From Catellatospora tritici (GTDB lineage: Bacteria; Actinomycetota; Actinomycetes; Mycobacteriales; Micromonosporaceae), in NCBI RefSeq assembly GCF_019083965.1, contig NZ_JAHRCY010000030.1:31206-95205 (forward strand): a stretch of DNA of 64,000 bases, in the 5' to 3' direction. Under the pieces are notes generated by a model. The model worked only from the letters and a program-made list of their open reading frames with translations, searched no databases and was not told where the DNA came from. The stretch's first letter is position 1, and every line of letters starts with the position of its first letter. Positions 40,716 to 49,412 of the stretch are shown here, piece after piece. The position numbers were made by a program, and so were the translations under genes.

Positions 40716-43238
40716 GTGCGTGATCTCTCCGTGATCGGTCCGGCGGTGGCCGGACGCGGTACGGAGCTGGTCCGCGCACGGGCGCACCTGGCCCAGGCCG
40801 GGGGAGTGACCCTGGTCGGGGCGGCCGGGGTGGGTAAGACCCACCTGGCCCGCGCGCTGGTCGACGGGCGCGCCGAATGGATCGTCGCGACCCGGGCCGC
40901 CGCGGCCATCCCGTTCGGCGCGTTCGCCCGCTACCTCGACGACCCGGGCCCGCACGGCGCCTGGCCCGGCCCGCACGCACTACCCGCGGTGATCATGCGG
41001 CGGCTGCTCGGACTGCTCGCCGGAGTCGCGTCGGCGGTCGTCGTGGACGACGCGCACCTGCTCGACGACGGCTCGGCCGCGCTGGTGCACGAACTGGCTC
41101 GCGAACCGTCGCTGCGTCTGGTCCTCGTGCTGCGGGCGGGTGAGCCGGTGCCCGGCGGGCTGGACCGGCTGCGACCCGTCATACACCTCGACGCCCTCGA
41201 TCCGCCCGGGGTCGGCCGGCTCGCGGCGGGGATCATCGGCGGCCCGCTCGATCCGGCCGCGACCGCCGCCCTGCACCGGCTCAGCGGCGGCAACGCCCTG
41301 GCCTGCGCGGAGCTGGTGCGCTCGGCACTGGCCGACGCCACCCTGCGCCGCGACCCGGACGGCCGGTGGCGGTGGGCCGAGGGGCAGCGGCGCGGCGGCG
41401 TCACCCGGGTGCTGATCGAACGGCTGGCCGGGGCGACCCGGGCCGAACGCGAGGTGCTCCAACTGGTCGCGCTCGCCGAGCCCGCCGACGCCGACGCGGT
41501 CGCCGCTGTCACCGACCCGGCGCTGGTGGAGTCCATGTGCGAGCGCGGCTGGCTGCACGCCAGCCACGCGGGCGACCAGCTGACCCTGCCGCACCCGCTG
41601 TACGGGGAGGTGCTGCTCGACGGCGCCACGCCGGTGACCCTGCGGCGGCTGCGGCGGTCGCTGGCCGACCGGCTGACCGGGCCGGGACACCTGCTGCGCC
41701 GGGTGATCCTGCGGCTGGACGCCGCCGACACCGCCCCCGACGAGGAACTGCTGGCAGGTGCCGACGAGGCGCTGTCGCGGCTGGACGGCCCGCTGGCCGA
41801 GCGGCTGGCCCGTGCGGTCACCGCCGACAGCCCACGCCGGGCCGAGCTGCTGGCCCGAGCGCTGCTGCTGCGGCAGCGCTGGGACGAGGCCGAGCAGGTG
41901 CTGGCGGCGGCGGTGATGGCGTACCCGGGGCGGCCGGAGCTGATCGGGGCGCGGGTGAGCAACCTGGTGCGCGGGCTGCGCCGCGACGATCTGGCCATCG
42001 CGTTCCTGGAGCGGGAGCGGCCGGACCCGTTCGTGGCGGTGCAACTGGCCGTGCTGCGCCGCCAGTACGCCGCCGCGGTCGACGCCTGCGCCGCCGACCC
42101 GCTGCTGGCCGACCTCGACCTGGCGGGCCCGGCCGGATACGCCATCCACCAGCTCGCGGGCGCCTACTACCAGCTCGGCATGGTGGCCGAGGGGCTGGCG
42201 CTGCTGCGCCACCACGACCGGGCCGGGATGCCCGCCGAGGTGCTGCTGTCGCTGCGCTTCGGCATGATCGGCTCGCTGCTGGCGGCCGGTCGGCCCGACG
42301 AGGCCGCGGCGCTGGCCGACGCGCTGATCGGCTGGGGTGAGTCGGCCCGCTGGCCGGTCGCGTCCTGTCTGGGCACGGCCGCGGCGGGGGCGGTGCGCGC
42401 CTACCGGGGCGACTATCCGGGGGCGGCACGCCTGCTGCGGAGCGCGCGGGACGCGGCACCGGGCGTGCCGCCGGGGGTACGGCACTGGCTGGCCTGCCAG
42501 CTTGCCATGGCCGAGGCGGCGCTGGGACGCATCGACGCCGCGTTCAGCGTGCTGCGCGCCGCCACGGACATCCGCGAGAGCGGCTCGATGCCGTACGTCG
42601 CCGTCGACGAGCGGCGGGCCGGGGCGTTCGTCCACGCCTGCGCGGGCGCACCGGCCTCGGCCGACCTGCTCGACCTGTTCGAGGACCAGGCGGGCTGCGC
42701 CGCGTACGCCGTCGCGGTGGAGATCGCGCTGCTGCTGGCCCGCACCGACGACCCGGGCCGCGCCGCCGCGCTGCTGGACCGGCTGCCCGCGCTGGCGGGG
42801 GTCTACGCGGCGCACGCCGCGTTCGTGCGGGCGCTGGCCGCCGGATCCGCCGCCGAACTGGTGGCGGTGAGCGACTCCTACGCCGAGGTCGGCGCGCTGG
42901 GGCTGGCCGCCGAGGCCGCCGATCATGCGGCGCGCGGCCACGACCCGGCGTCCCGGAAGTCGACCGCCGCGGCGGCGCGACGGCGGGACCGCCTGCTGGC
43001 GGGCGGAGTGACGGCGCTGCCCTGGGGCCCGCAGTCGGCGCCGTCCGGGCTGAGTCCGCGGGAGCGCGAAGTGGCCGCGCTGGCCGCCGAGGGATTGTCC
43101 AATCCGGAGATCGCCACGCGACTGGTGCTGTCGGTGCGTACGGTGGAGAATCACCTGCACAGCAGCTATGCGAAGCTGGGTGTCACCGGGCGGGCGCAGC
43201 TGCGTGCCGCGCTGGGCTGGGGCCGATCGGGCGGGTGA
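40716..43238 (+). CDS. LAL-type LuxR-family regulator
   Basis: An 840-residue ATP-binding regulator. The N-terminal NTPase has Walker A VGAAGVGKTHLA and Walker B AVVVDDAHLLDD. A long helical TPR-like region follows. The C-terminal LuxR HTH is LSPREREVAALAAEGLSNPEIATRLVLSVRTVENHL. LAL regulators switch on catabolic or antibiotic genes in response to a small ligand. GTG 40716 is 7 nt after TAGATT, so the mRNA may be leaderless; a GGAGG lies 13 nt upstream. It is immediately upstream of GH3, so sugar-use control is plausible, but the GH3 promoter carries its own LacI-type site. Confidence 0.93.
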   Translation: MRDLSVIGPAVAGRGTELVRARAHLAQAGGVTLVGAAGVGKTHLARALVDGRAEWIVATRAAAAIPFGAFARYLDDPGPHGAWPGPHALPAVIMRRLLGLLAGVASAVVVDDAHLLDDGSAALVHELAREPSLRLVLVLRAGEPVPGGLDRLRPVIHLDALDPPGVGRLAAGIIGGPLDPAATAALHRLSGGNALACAELVRSALADATLRRDPDGRWRWAEGQRRGGVTRVLIERLAGATRAEREVLQLVALAEPADADAVAAVTDPALVESMCERGWLHASHAGDQLTLPHPLYGEVLLDGATPVTLRRLRRSLADRLTGPGHLLRRVILRLDAADTAPDEELLAGADEALSRLDGPLAERLARAVTADSPRRAELLARALLLRQRWDEAEQVLAAAVMAYPGRPELIGARVSNLVRGLRRDDLAIAFLERERPDPFVAVQLAVLRRQYAAAVDACAADPLLADLDLAGPAGYAIHQLAGAYYQLGMVAEGLALLRHHDRAGMPAEVLLSLRFGMIGSLLAAGRPDEAAALADALIGWGESARWPVASCLGTAAAGAVRAYRGDYPGAARLLRSARDAAPGVPPGVRHWLACQLAMAEAALGRIDAAFSVLRAATDIRESGSMPYVAVDERRAGAFVHACAGAPASADLLDLFEDQAGCAAYAVAVEIALLLARTDDPGRAAALLDRLPALAGVYAAHAAFVRALAAGSAAELVAVSDSYAEVGALGLAAEAADHAARGHDPASRKSTAAAARRRDRLLAGGVTALPWGPQSAPSGLSPREREVAALAAEGLSNPEIATRLVLSVRTVENHLHSSYAKLGVTGRAQLRAALGWGRSGG

Positions 43239-43255
43239 CAGCGCGTCGGCGGGGG

Positions 43256-43303
43256 TGACGGTAGGTCGCCGGATGTGGCTATAGTGTCCGGAGAGCGCTC
43301 TCC
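43256..43303 (+). promoter_or_regulatory. Promoter and LacI-type operator of the second GH3 gene
   Basis: -35-like TGACGG (43256-43261), 18-bp spacer, -10 TATAGT (43280-43285), then the perfect palindrome GGAGAGCGCTCTCC (43290-43303) covering the expected start site. This is the classic position for a roadblock or exclusion repressor. Confidence 0.75.
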
Positions 43304-43380
43304 CGGCGACGCGGGCGGGGGCTGCCGTGGACCGTGCGCTGGGAACGCCCGCTTGGGGCGTTTCATGAAAGGACCTACCC

Positions 43381-45669
43381 GTGAACTCCCCGCTGCCCTA
43401 CCTCGACCCCACCCTGCCCACCGCCGAACGCGTCGCCGACCTGCTGGGGCGGATGACCCTGGCGGAAAAGGCCGGGCAGATGCTGCAACTGGCCGCTCGC
43501 GACGGCGTCCGCCGCATCGTCGAGGACCTGCACATCGGCTCCATCCTGCACGCGTCGCCCGACCACGTCCGCGAGGCCACCAAGCTGGCGGCCGCCTCGC
43601 GCCTGGGCATTCCGCTGCTGGTCGCCGAGGACTGCATCCACGGCCACTCGTTCTGGATCGGCGCCACCATCTTCCCGACCCAGCTCGGCATGGCCGCCAC
43701 CTGGGATCCCGAGTTGGTGGCGCGGGTCGCCCGCGCGACCGCCGTCGAGGTCGCCGCCACCGGCATCCACTGGACCTTCTCCCCGGTGCTGTGCATCGCC
43801 CGCGACCTGCGCTGGGGTCGGGTCAGTGAGACCTTCGGCGAGGACCCGTTCCTCATCGGCGAGCTGGCCTCGGCGATGGTGCGCGGCTACCAGGGCGACG
43901 GCCTGAACGACCCGACCGCGATCCTGGCCTGCGCCAAGCACTTCGCTGGTTACTCGGAGACCCAGGGCGGGCGCGACGCCAGCGAGGCCGACATCTCGCG
44001 GCGCAAGCTGCGCTCGTGGTTCCTGCCGCCGTTCGAGCGGGTCGCCCGCGAGGGCTGCCGCACCTTCATGCTCGGCTACCAGTCCATGGACGGGGTGCCG
44101 ATCACCATCAACAACTGGCTGCTCAACGAGGTGCTGCGCGGCGAGTGGGGCTACACGGGGACGCTGGTGACCGACTGGGACAACGTCGGTCGGATGGTGT
44201 GGGAGCAGAAGGTCGCCGCCGACCACACCGAGGCGGCGGCGCTGGCGGTGCGCGCGGGCAACGACATGGTGATGACCACGCCCGACTTCTTCGAGGGCGC
44301 CCAGGACGCGGTGGCCAAGGGGATGCTGGAGGAGGCCGACCTGGACGCGGCGGTCAGCCGCATCCTCACCCTCAAGTTCGACCTTGGCCTGTTCGAGAAC
44401 CCGCGCCTGCCCGACCCGGCCCGCCAGGCCGAGGTGATCGCGAGCGCCGCGCACACCGAACTGAACCTGGAGGTGGCGCGCCGGTCGCTGGTGCTGCTGC
44501 GCAACGACGGCACGCTGCCGCTGGCGGGCGGGTTCAGCGCCGACGCCGCCGGTCGTGCGGCCGGTGACGGCACCGCTCGCACCGTCGCGGTGATCGGCCC
44601 GAACGCCGACGACCCGCACACCACCCTCGGCGACTGGGCGGGCGCCTCCGGCCAGGCCGAGTGGCTGCCCGACGGCCACCCGCGCGAGATGATCTCGACG
44701 GTGCTGGACGGGTTCCGCGCGCACGTGCCCGCCGACTGGACCGTCACCCACGCCCGGGGCGCCGAGATCCTGACCACCGGGCCGGACCCGGAGGGCCCGT
44801 ACTTCCCGGACGGCCAGCCCCGCCCCGACATCGCCGTCCCGGCCGCGCCCGACGCGGCACTGATCGCCGAGGCGGTCGCGGCCGCGCAGGCCGCCGACTA
44901 TGTCGTGGCCGTGGTCGGCGACCGGATCGAGCTGGTCGGCGAGACGAAGTCGACCGCGACGCTGGAGCTGGTCGGCGGGCAGGTGGCGCTGCTGGACGCG
45001 CTCGCCGCCACCGGCAAGCCGCTGGTCGTGGTGCTGGTCAGCTCCAAGCCGCTGGTGCTGCCGCCGTCGGCGCACAACGCCGCCGCGATCGTGTACGCGT
45101 TCAACCCGGGCATGCGCGGCGGCCAGGCGATCGCCGAGCTGGCGCTGGGCCTGGTCGAGCCGACCGGCCGCCTGCCGATCTCGTTCGCCCGTCACGCCGG
45201 TCAGCAGCCGACGTACTACAACCAGATCCGGGGTCAGCACGGCACCCGCTACGCCGACCTCACCCAGGCTCCGGCGTTCGTGTTCGGCGAGGGCCTGAGC
45301 TACAGCACCGTGGAGTACGCCGACCTGCACGTGCTCACCCCGGAGGTACGCCCGGAGGACACGGTGCGGGCCAAGGTCGTCGTGCGCAACAGTGGCGCCC
45401 GCCCGGTCACCGAGACCGTCCAGGTGTACATCACCGACACGATCACGTCCGTGACCTGGGCCGAGAAGGAGCTGAAGACCTTCCGGCAGGTCGTGCTCGC
45501 CCCCGGCGAGGCGCGGACGGTCGAGCTGGAGCTGCCCGCCGCGGCCTGCACGCTGGTCGACTCAGCCGGGCGCCGGGTCGTCGAGCCGGGCGCGTTCGAG
45601 CTGCTCGTGGGCCCGTCCTCGCGCGAGGCCGAGCTGCTGCGGGCGGGCTTCACCGTCTTCGCGGGCTGA
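43381..45669 (+). CDS. GH3 beta-glycosidase, intracellular
   Basis: A 762-residue enzyme without signal peptide or PA14 insert. The first domain has AEKAGQMLQLA, PLLVAEDCIHGHSF, RWGRVSETFGEDP, the KHF motif (AKHFAGYSETQGG) and nucleophile D265 in TLVTDWDN. The second domain and a C-terminal Fn3-like domain follow. It resembles BglX/exo-xylosidase-type GH3 enzymes that split oligosaccharides taken up by ABC importers; beta-glucoside or beta-xyloside specificity cannot be decided by eye. GTG 43381 is used. The gene has a promoter with its own operator and ends in a strong hairpin. Confidence 0.93.
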   Translation: MNSPLPYLDPTLPTAERVADLLGRMTLAEKAGQMLQLAARDGVRRIVEDLHIGSILHASPDHVREATKLAAASRLGIPLLVAEDCIHGHSFWIGATIFPTQLGMAATWDPELVARVARATAVEVAATGIHWTFSPVLCIARDLRWGRVSETFGEDPFLIGELASAMVRGYQGDGLNDPTAILACAKHFAGYSETQGGRDASEADISRRKLRSWFLPPFERVAREGCRTFMLGYQSMDGVPITINNWLLNEVLRGEWGYTGTLVTDWDNVGRMVWEQKVAADHTEAAALAVRAGNDMVMTTPDFFEGAQDAVAKGMLEEADLDAAVSRILTLKFDLGLFENPRLPDPARQAEVIASAAHTELNLEVARRSLVLLRNDGTLPLAGGFSADAAGRAAGDGTARTVAVIGPNADDPHTTLGDWAGASGQAEWLPDGHPREMISTVLDGFRAHVPADWTVTHARGAEILTTGPDPEGPYFPDGQPRPDIAVPAAPDAALIAEAVAAAQAADYVVAVVGDRIELVGETKSTATLELVGGQVALLDALAATGKPLVVVLVSSKPLVLPPSAHNAAAIVYAFNPGMRGGQAIAELALGLVEPTGRLPISFARHAGQQPTYYNQIRGQHGTRYADLTQAPAFVFGEGLSYSTVEYADLHVLTPEVRPEDTVRAKVVVRNSGARPVTETVQVYITDTITSVTWAEKELKTFRQVVLAPGEARTVELELPAAACTLVDSAGRRVVEPGAFELLVGPSSREAELLRAGFTVFAG

Positions 45670-45676
45670 AACGGGG

Positions 45677-45712
45677 GACGCCGCGGGCCGCCTGTCGCGG
45701 GCCCGCGGCGTC
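45677..45712 (+). terminator. Terminator hairpin after the GH3 gene
   Basis: GACGCCGCGGGCC pairs with GGCCCGCGGCGTC (13 bp), starting 8 bp after the stop. Confidence 0.85.
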
Positions 45713-45750
45713 ACGGCCCGCGAGCGGTCGGGCAGAAGAAGTAGTCGCTG

Positions 45751-45802
45751 TCGGGGTCACACCTCATACGGTGTTGCTACACCGTATGAGGTGTGACCCC
45801 GA
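45751..45802. repeat. Perfect 24-bp-arm palindrome
   Basis: TCGGGGTCACACCTCATACG + GTGT, loop TGCT, then the exact reverse complement. It stands alone in the convergent gap between the GH3 and GH92 genes, beside but separate from a terminator on each side. It is too long and perfect for a simple terminator and may be a mobile or recombination-derived element. Confidence 0.85.
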
Positions 45803-45807
45803 ATGCG

Positions 45808-45845
45808 TGATGCGCCGGCGGCACCCGCCGGGGCATCGCGCATCA
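45808..45845 (-). terminator. Nested terminator hairpin overlapping the GH92 stop
   Basis: TGATGCGC pairs with GCGCATCA around an inner CCGGCGG/CCGCCGG stem. The stop codon of the GH92 gene lies in the outer arm. Confidence 0.7.
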
Positions 45846-48800
45846 GCCGAGGACCCGCAGCTCGTAGACGCGGGTCGCGCCGTCGGTGGTCTGGGTCGGG
45901 GTCTGCACCGTGAGGCGGACGTACCGGCCGGACGCGGTCACCTGGTGGGCGGTGTTGGCGGCCGTGTTGTTGGTGACCGACACGATCGGTGTCCAGGTGG
46001 TGCCGTCGGTCGACACGTCGATCGTGTACGCCTTCGTGTTGAGGTTGGCGGCCTCGCCGCCCGCCTCGGCGTGCGCGAGCTCGAACCGGCTGATGTTGCG
46101 GACCGAGCCCAGGTCGACCCGGAGCCAGGCGCCGGCCACCCCGGAGCAGAACTTGTCGGAGTTGCCGCCGCTGACGGTGCCGTTGACCGCCTTCTCCGGG
46201 CCCTCGTTGGCCGCGCACGCGGTGGTGCCGGTAGCGGGCTTGTTGAGGGCGAGGTTCACCAGACCGGCCGTCGGGGCGTACACCTCGAACTCGTAGATCC
46301 GGGTCGCGACGTCGGTGGTCTGCGTCGGCGCGCTGACGTTGAGTTTCACGTAGCGGGCCGTCGCCGTGGCGATGTTGTGGGTGGTGACGCCGCTGTTGGC
46401 GCCGGTCACGGTCACCGGCGTGGACCAGTTGGCGCCGTCGGTGGACAGCTGGACGGTGAACGCCTTGGTGTCGTAGTCGGCGGACTCGCCGCCCGCACCC
46501 GCGTGCCGGATGACGAAGCTGCCGACCTGCTGGTTGGACCCGAGGTCGACCTGTAGCCAGCTCGGGCCGGTCAGCGAGCAGAACTTGTCGGTGTTGCCGC
46601 CGGTCACGCTGCCGTTGACGGCCTTGTCGGGGCCCTCGGTGCTCGCGCAGGCGGTCGAGCCGGTGGCGGGCCGGTTCAGGGCCAGGTTGGTGCCAGGCGC
46701 GGGCGGGTTCACGTGTACGACCGACGGCGGGGCGTCGTTCGCGCCGGTGCCCCAGGTGCCGGGGGTGCCGCTGACGGTGTAGTCGAGCGTGGCGCCCTTG
46801 GCGAGGTCGGCCTGCGACAGCCACGTCCTGGTGAACGCGCCACCGTTGCGGGCGGCCGTGGCGATGTACCGGTTGGTGTCGGTGACGCCGGGGGCGTTGA
46901 TGGTCAGCGTGCCGCCCTGCTGGGTGCCGTACGAGCCGATGGTGACCTTGGCGTACGGGAACTGCGGGGTGGTGACGCCGTAGAAGTTGGCGCCGTTCAT
47001 CAGCGGGTAGAGGCCGAGCGAGGAGAAGACGTACCAGGCCGACATGGTGCCCAGGTCGTCGTTGCCGGTGACGCCGTTGGGGGCGTTGGAGAACAGCGTG
47101 AACGCCGAGCGCACCACCGTCGCCGTCTTGTACGGCTGCCCCGTCCACAGGTACGTGTACGGCGCCAGCAGGTCCGGCTCGTTGTTCGGGTTGTAGGTCA
47201 TGAAGCTGTAGTAGTCGTAGGCGCCGTTGACCCACTTGGTGCGGGCGGTGCCCGAGGGGTCGGTCAGCAGCCCGCTGTAGGCGAAGAACTGGTCCAGCCG
47301 CGCGTTGGCGGCGGTCTTGCCGCCCAGCAGTGACACCAGGCCGTCCGGGTCCTGCGGCACCAGCCACTGGTACTGGTAGGCCCCGGCCTCGTGGAACATG
47401 TGCGCCCCGTCGGTCGGGCTGTACGACCCCTGCCAGGTGCCGCCCGCGTTGCGCGGCCGGAAGAAGCCGATCGAGGAGTCGAACAGGTTGCGGTAGTTCA
47501 GCCCCCGGGCGGCGAGCATGTCGGCGTCGGTGGTGTGGCCCAGCGCCCGCGCCATCAGCGACAGCGAGGCGTCGGCGGCGGAGTACTCGAGTGTCGCCGA
47601 GGCCGGGTACTGGCAGTCGTGGTCGAACGGGTGGGTCGGGGTGCAGGAGGCGCTGGTGGGGACGTAGCCGATGGAGGTGTAGTAGCCGTTGCCGTTGCGG
47701 GCGTTGATGCCCAGGCCGGTGCCGGGCACGCCGGTCGCGTTCTTGCGCAGCGCGGTGTAGAACTGCTCCTCGTACCCGTTGAGCAGCCCGCGCGCCCACA
47801 GGTCGACCAGGAACGGGGTGACCGGGTCGCCGGTCATGGTGTTGGTCTCGGTGTTGTAGAGCGACCAGCGCGGCAGCCAGCCCAGCTCGCGGTCCACGGC
47901 CAGCAGCGACAGCGCGTAGTCGCGCGCCACCTGCGGTTCCAGCAGCGCGACGAGCTGGTTCTGGGCCCGGTAGGTGTCCCACAGCGAGAACGTCTGGTAG
48001 GGCGTGTACCCGGCGGCGGATCGCACGACGTTGTCGAAGCCCCGGTAGGCGCCGTCGGTGTCGCCGGACAGGTTCGGGTGCAGCAACGAGTGGTAGAGCG
48101 AGGTGTAGAAGGCAGTCTGGCGGTCGGCCGTACCCCCGTCGACCTCGGCCTTGTGCAGTTTGGTGTTCCAGGTGTCGTGCGCGGACTGCTTGACCGTGTC
48201 GAAGTTGAACCCGGCCGAGGTGGTCTCGGCGGCGAGGTTGGTTCGCGCGCCCGCGATCCCCGTGTACGACAGCCCGAGCTTCAGTGTCACCGTCCGGTCG
48301 GTGCTGGTGTCGAACCGTACCCAGCCGCCGGTGGAGGCGCTGCCGGTGGCGGCGCGACTGCCGCTGGTGAACGTGCCGCCCGACCAGGTGCCGAACGACG
48401 CGAACGGGCGGCTGAACTTCGCCGAGAAGTACACGGTGTGCGCCGGTGAGCTGCTGCAGAAGCCGCTCTCGGTGACCGAGCCCTCGACGGTGTCGCTGTT
48501 CACGATGGACACCGAGGAGCTGTTGGCGCCGCCGTTGCCGCCCTTGACCTCGGAGGTGTTGAACAGGACGTTGGCCTGGGTGCTGGCCGGGAAGGTGTAC
48601 CGGTGCCAGCCGGTGCGCAGGGTCGCGGTGAGTTCGGCGGTGACCCCGTTGGGCATGCCGACCCGGTAGAACCCGGCGGTGGCCTGCTCCTGGGCGTGGT
48701 TGAGGGTCTGGCCGTAGGTGTTGGGGTCGTTGGAGTTGACCGCGCCGACGGTGGGCATCACCGAGACCTCGGTGGCCGAGCCGCAGCCGACGCCGGACAG

Positions 48801-49076
48801 GTGGGTGTGCGAGAAACCACGGATCTTGGTCTGGTCGTAGTTGTACCCGGTGCCCCAGCCCGTGTCCGGGCTGAGCTGCACCATGCCGAACGGCAGGGCC
48901 GCACCGGGGAAGGTGTTGCCCTCTTTCTGGGTGCCGATGAGCGGGTTGACCAGCGGGGTCAGGTCGGCGGGCACGGCGGCGTGCGCGGGCGCGGCGGCGA
49001 GCCCGGCAGTGAGCAGCGAGGCGACCAGGGCGAGGGCCGAGGTCGCGGCGAGCGACCTGGGCGAAGGGGAGGGCAT
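45843..49076 (-). CDS. Secreted GH92 alpha-mannosidase with two discoidin modules
   Basis: A 1077-residue exported exo-alpha-mannosidase. The signal peptide ends near AHAA-33. The GH92 catalytic region (about 35-770) shows VNPLIGTQKEGNTFPGAALP at the start, GFSHTHLSGVGC, WDTYRAQNQL, WLPRWSLYNTETNTMTGDP and TGNDDLGTMSAWYVFSSLG. Two C-terminal F5/8-type C (CBM32-like) modules follow, at about 800-935 and 945-1077, similar to that of the SGNH esterase. It likely trims alpha-mannans or N-glycans of fungal or plant origin in a calcium-dependent way. AAAGGAG precedes ATG 49076. A LacI-type operator lies 20 bp upstream. Confidence 0.94.
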   Translation of the reverse strand: MPSPSPRSLAATSALALVASLLTAGLAAAPAHAAVPADLTPLVNPLIGTQKEGNTFPGAALPFGMVQLSPDTGWGTGYNYDQTKIRGFSHTHLSGVGCGSATEVSVMPTVGAVNSNDPNTYGQTLNHAQEQATAGFYRVGMPNGVTAELTATLRTGWHRYTFPASTQANVLFNTSEVKGGNGGANSSSVSIVNSDTVEGSVTESGFCSSSPAHTVYFSAKFSRPFASFGTWSGGTFTSGSRAATGSASTGGWVRFDTSTDRTVTLKLGLSYTGIAGARTNLAAETTSAGFNFDTVKQSAHDTWNTKLHKAEVDGGTADRQTAFYTSLYHSLLHPNLSGDTDGAYRGFDNVVRSAAGYTPYQTFSLWDTYRAQNQLVALLEPQVARDYALSLLAVDRELGWLPRWSLYNTETNTMTGDPVTPFLVDLWARGLLNGYEEQFYTALRKNATGVPGTGLGINARNGNGYYTSIGYVPTSASCTPTHPFDHDCQYPASATLEYSAADASLSLMARALGHTTDADMLAARGLNYRNLFDSSIGFFRPRNAGGTWQGSYSPTDGAHMFHEAGAYQYQWLVPQDPDGLVSLLGGKTAANARLDQFFAYSGLLTDPSGTARTKWVNGAYDYYSFMTYNPNNEPDLLAPYTYLWTGQPYKTATVVRSAFTLFSNAPNGVTGNDDLGTMSAWYVFSSLGLYPLMNGANFYGVTTPQFPYAKVTIGSYGTQQGGTLTINAPGVTDTNRYIATAARNGGAFTRTWLSQADLAKGATLDYTVSGTPGTWGTGANDAPPSVVHVNPPAPGTNLALNRPATGSTACASTEGPDKAVNGSVTGGNTDKFCSLTGPSWLQVDLGSNQQVGSFVIRHAGAGGESADYDTKAFTVQLSTDGANWSTPVTVTGANSGVTTHNIATATARYVKLNVSAPTQTTDVATRIYEFEVYAPTAGLVNLALNKPATGTTACAANEGPEKAVNGTVSGGNSDKFCSGVAGAWLRVDLGSVRNISRFELAHAEAGGEAANLNTKAYTIDVSTDGTTWTPIVSVTNNTAANTAHQVTASGRYVRLTVQTPTQTTDGATRVYELRVLG

Positions 49077-49095
49077 GACAGCTCCTTTGCCGGCG

Positions 49096-49107
49096 GACAA
49101 CGTTGTC
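49096..49107. promoter_or_regulatory. LacI-type operator upstream of GH92
   Basis: Perfect 12-bp palindrome GACAACGTTGTC, 20 bp before the GH92 ATG. The core matches the site before the SGNH esterase at 40037. Confidence 0.7.
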
Positions 49108-49273
49108 ATGTTTCGGCAAAGTTTCACGGCCTTCGATGGGCATGTCAAGGTCCGAGCCTGCCGGACATTGCGCCGCAAGAGTTCTGAAACTTCCATGCCG
49201 GACACCGCCCTGAGGCGTCGTCAGGGATGGAGATATTGCGAACGCGTTACCGGCGCCTTAAGCTCCGTCCCGT

Positions 49274-49285
49274 GGGAGCGCTCCC
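49274..49285. promoter_or_regulatory. CebR-type operator upstream of GH5 cellulase
   Basis: GGGAGCGCTCCC with a preceding T gives 13 of 14 bases of the known CebR/CelR box TGGGAGCGCTCCCA. It lies 128 bp upstream of the cellulase ATG. The 336-bp divergent gap 49077-49412 otherwise holds the GH92 operator, a weaker AACGCGTT site at 49241 and no gene. Confidence 0.85.
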
Positions 49286-49412
49286 GGCCCAAGTGGCGGC
49301 GCTCCATGTCGTCCAACCTGCGCGCAACTGCCCGTGCGCCAGGCCTGGACGGGGCCTGCTCCATCCGGAACGTCCACTCCCGATCACCGGACAGAACAGA
49401 AAGGCCAGTCCC

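Noticed and set aside
45757..49143. Long second minus-strand frame through the GH92 gene.
   Set aside because: It is the frame-shifted reading of the GH92 gene, Arg/Gln/Pro-rich with no motifs.
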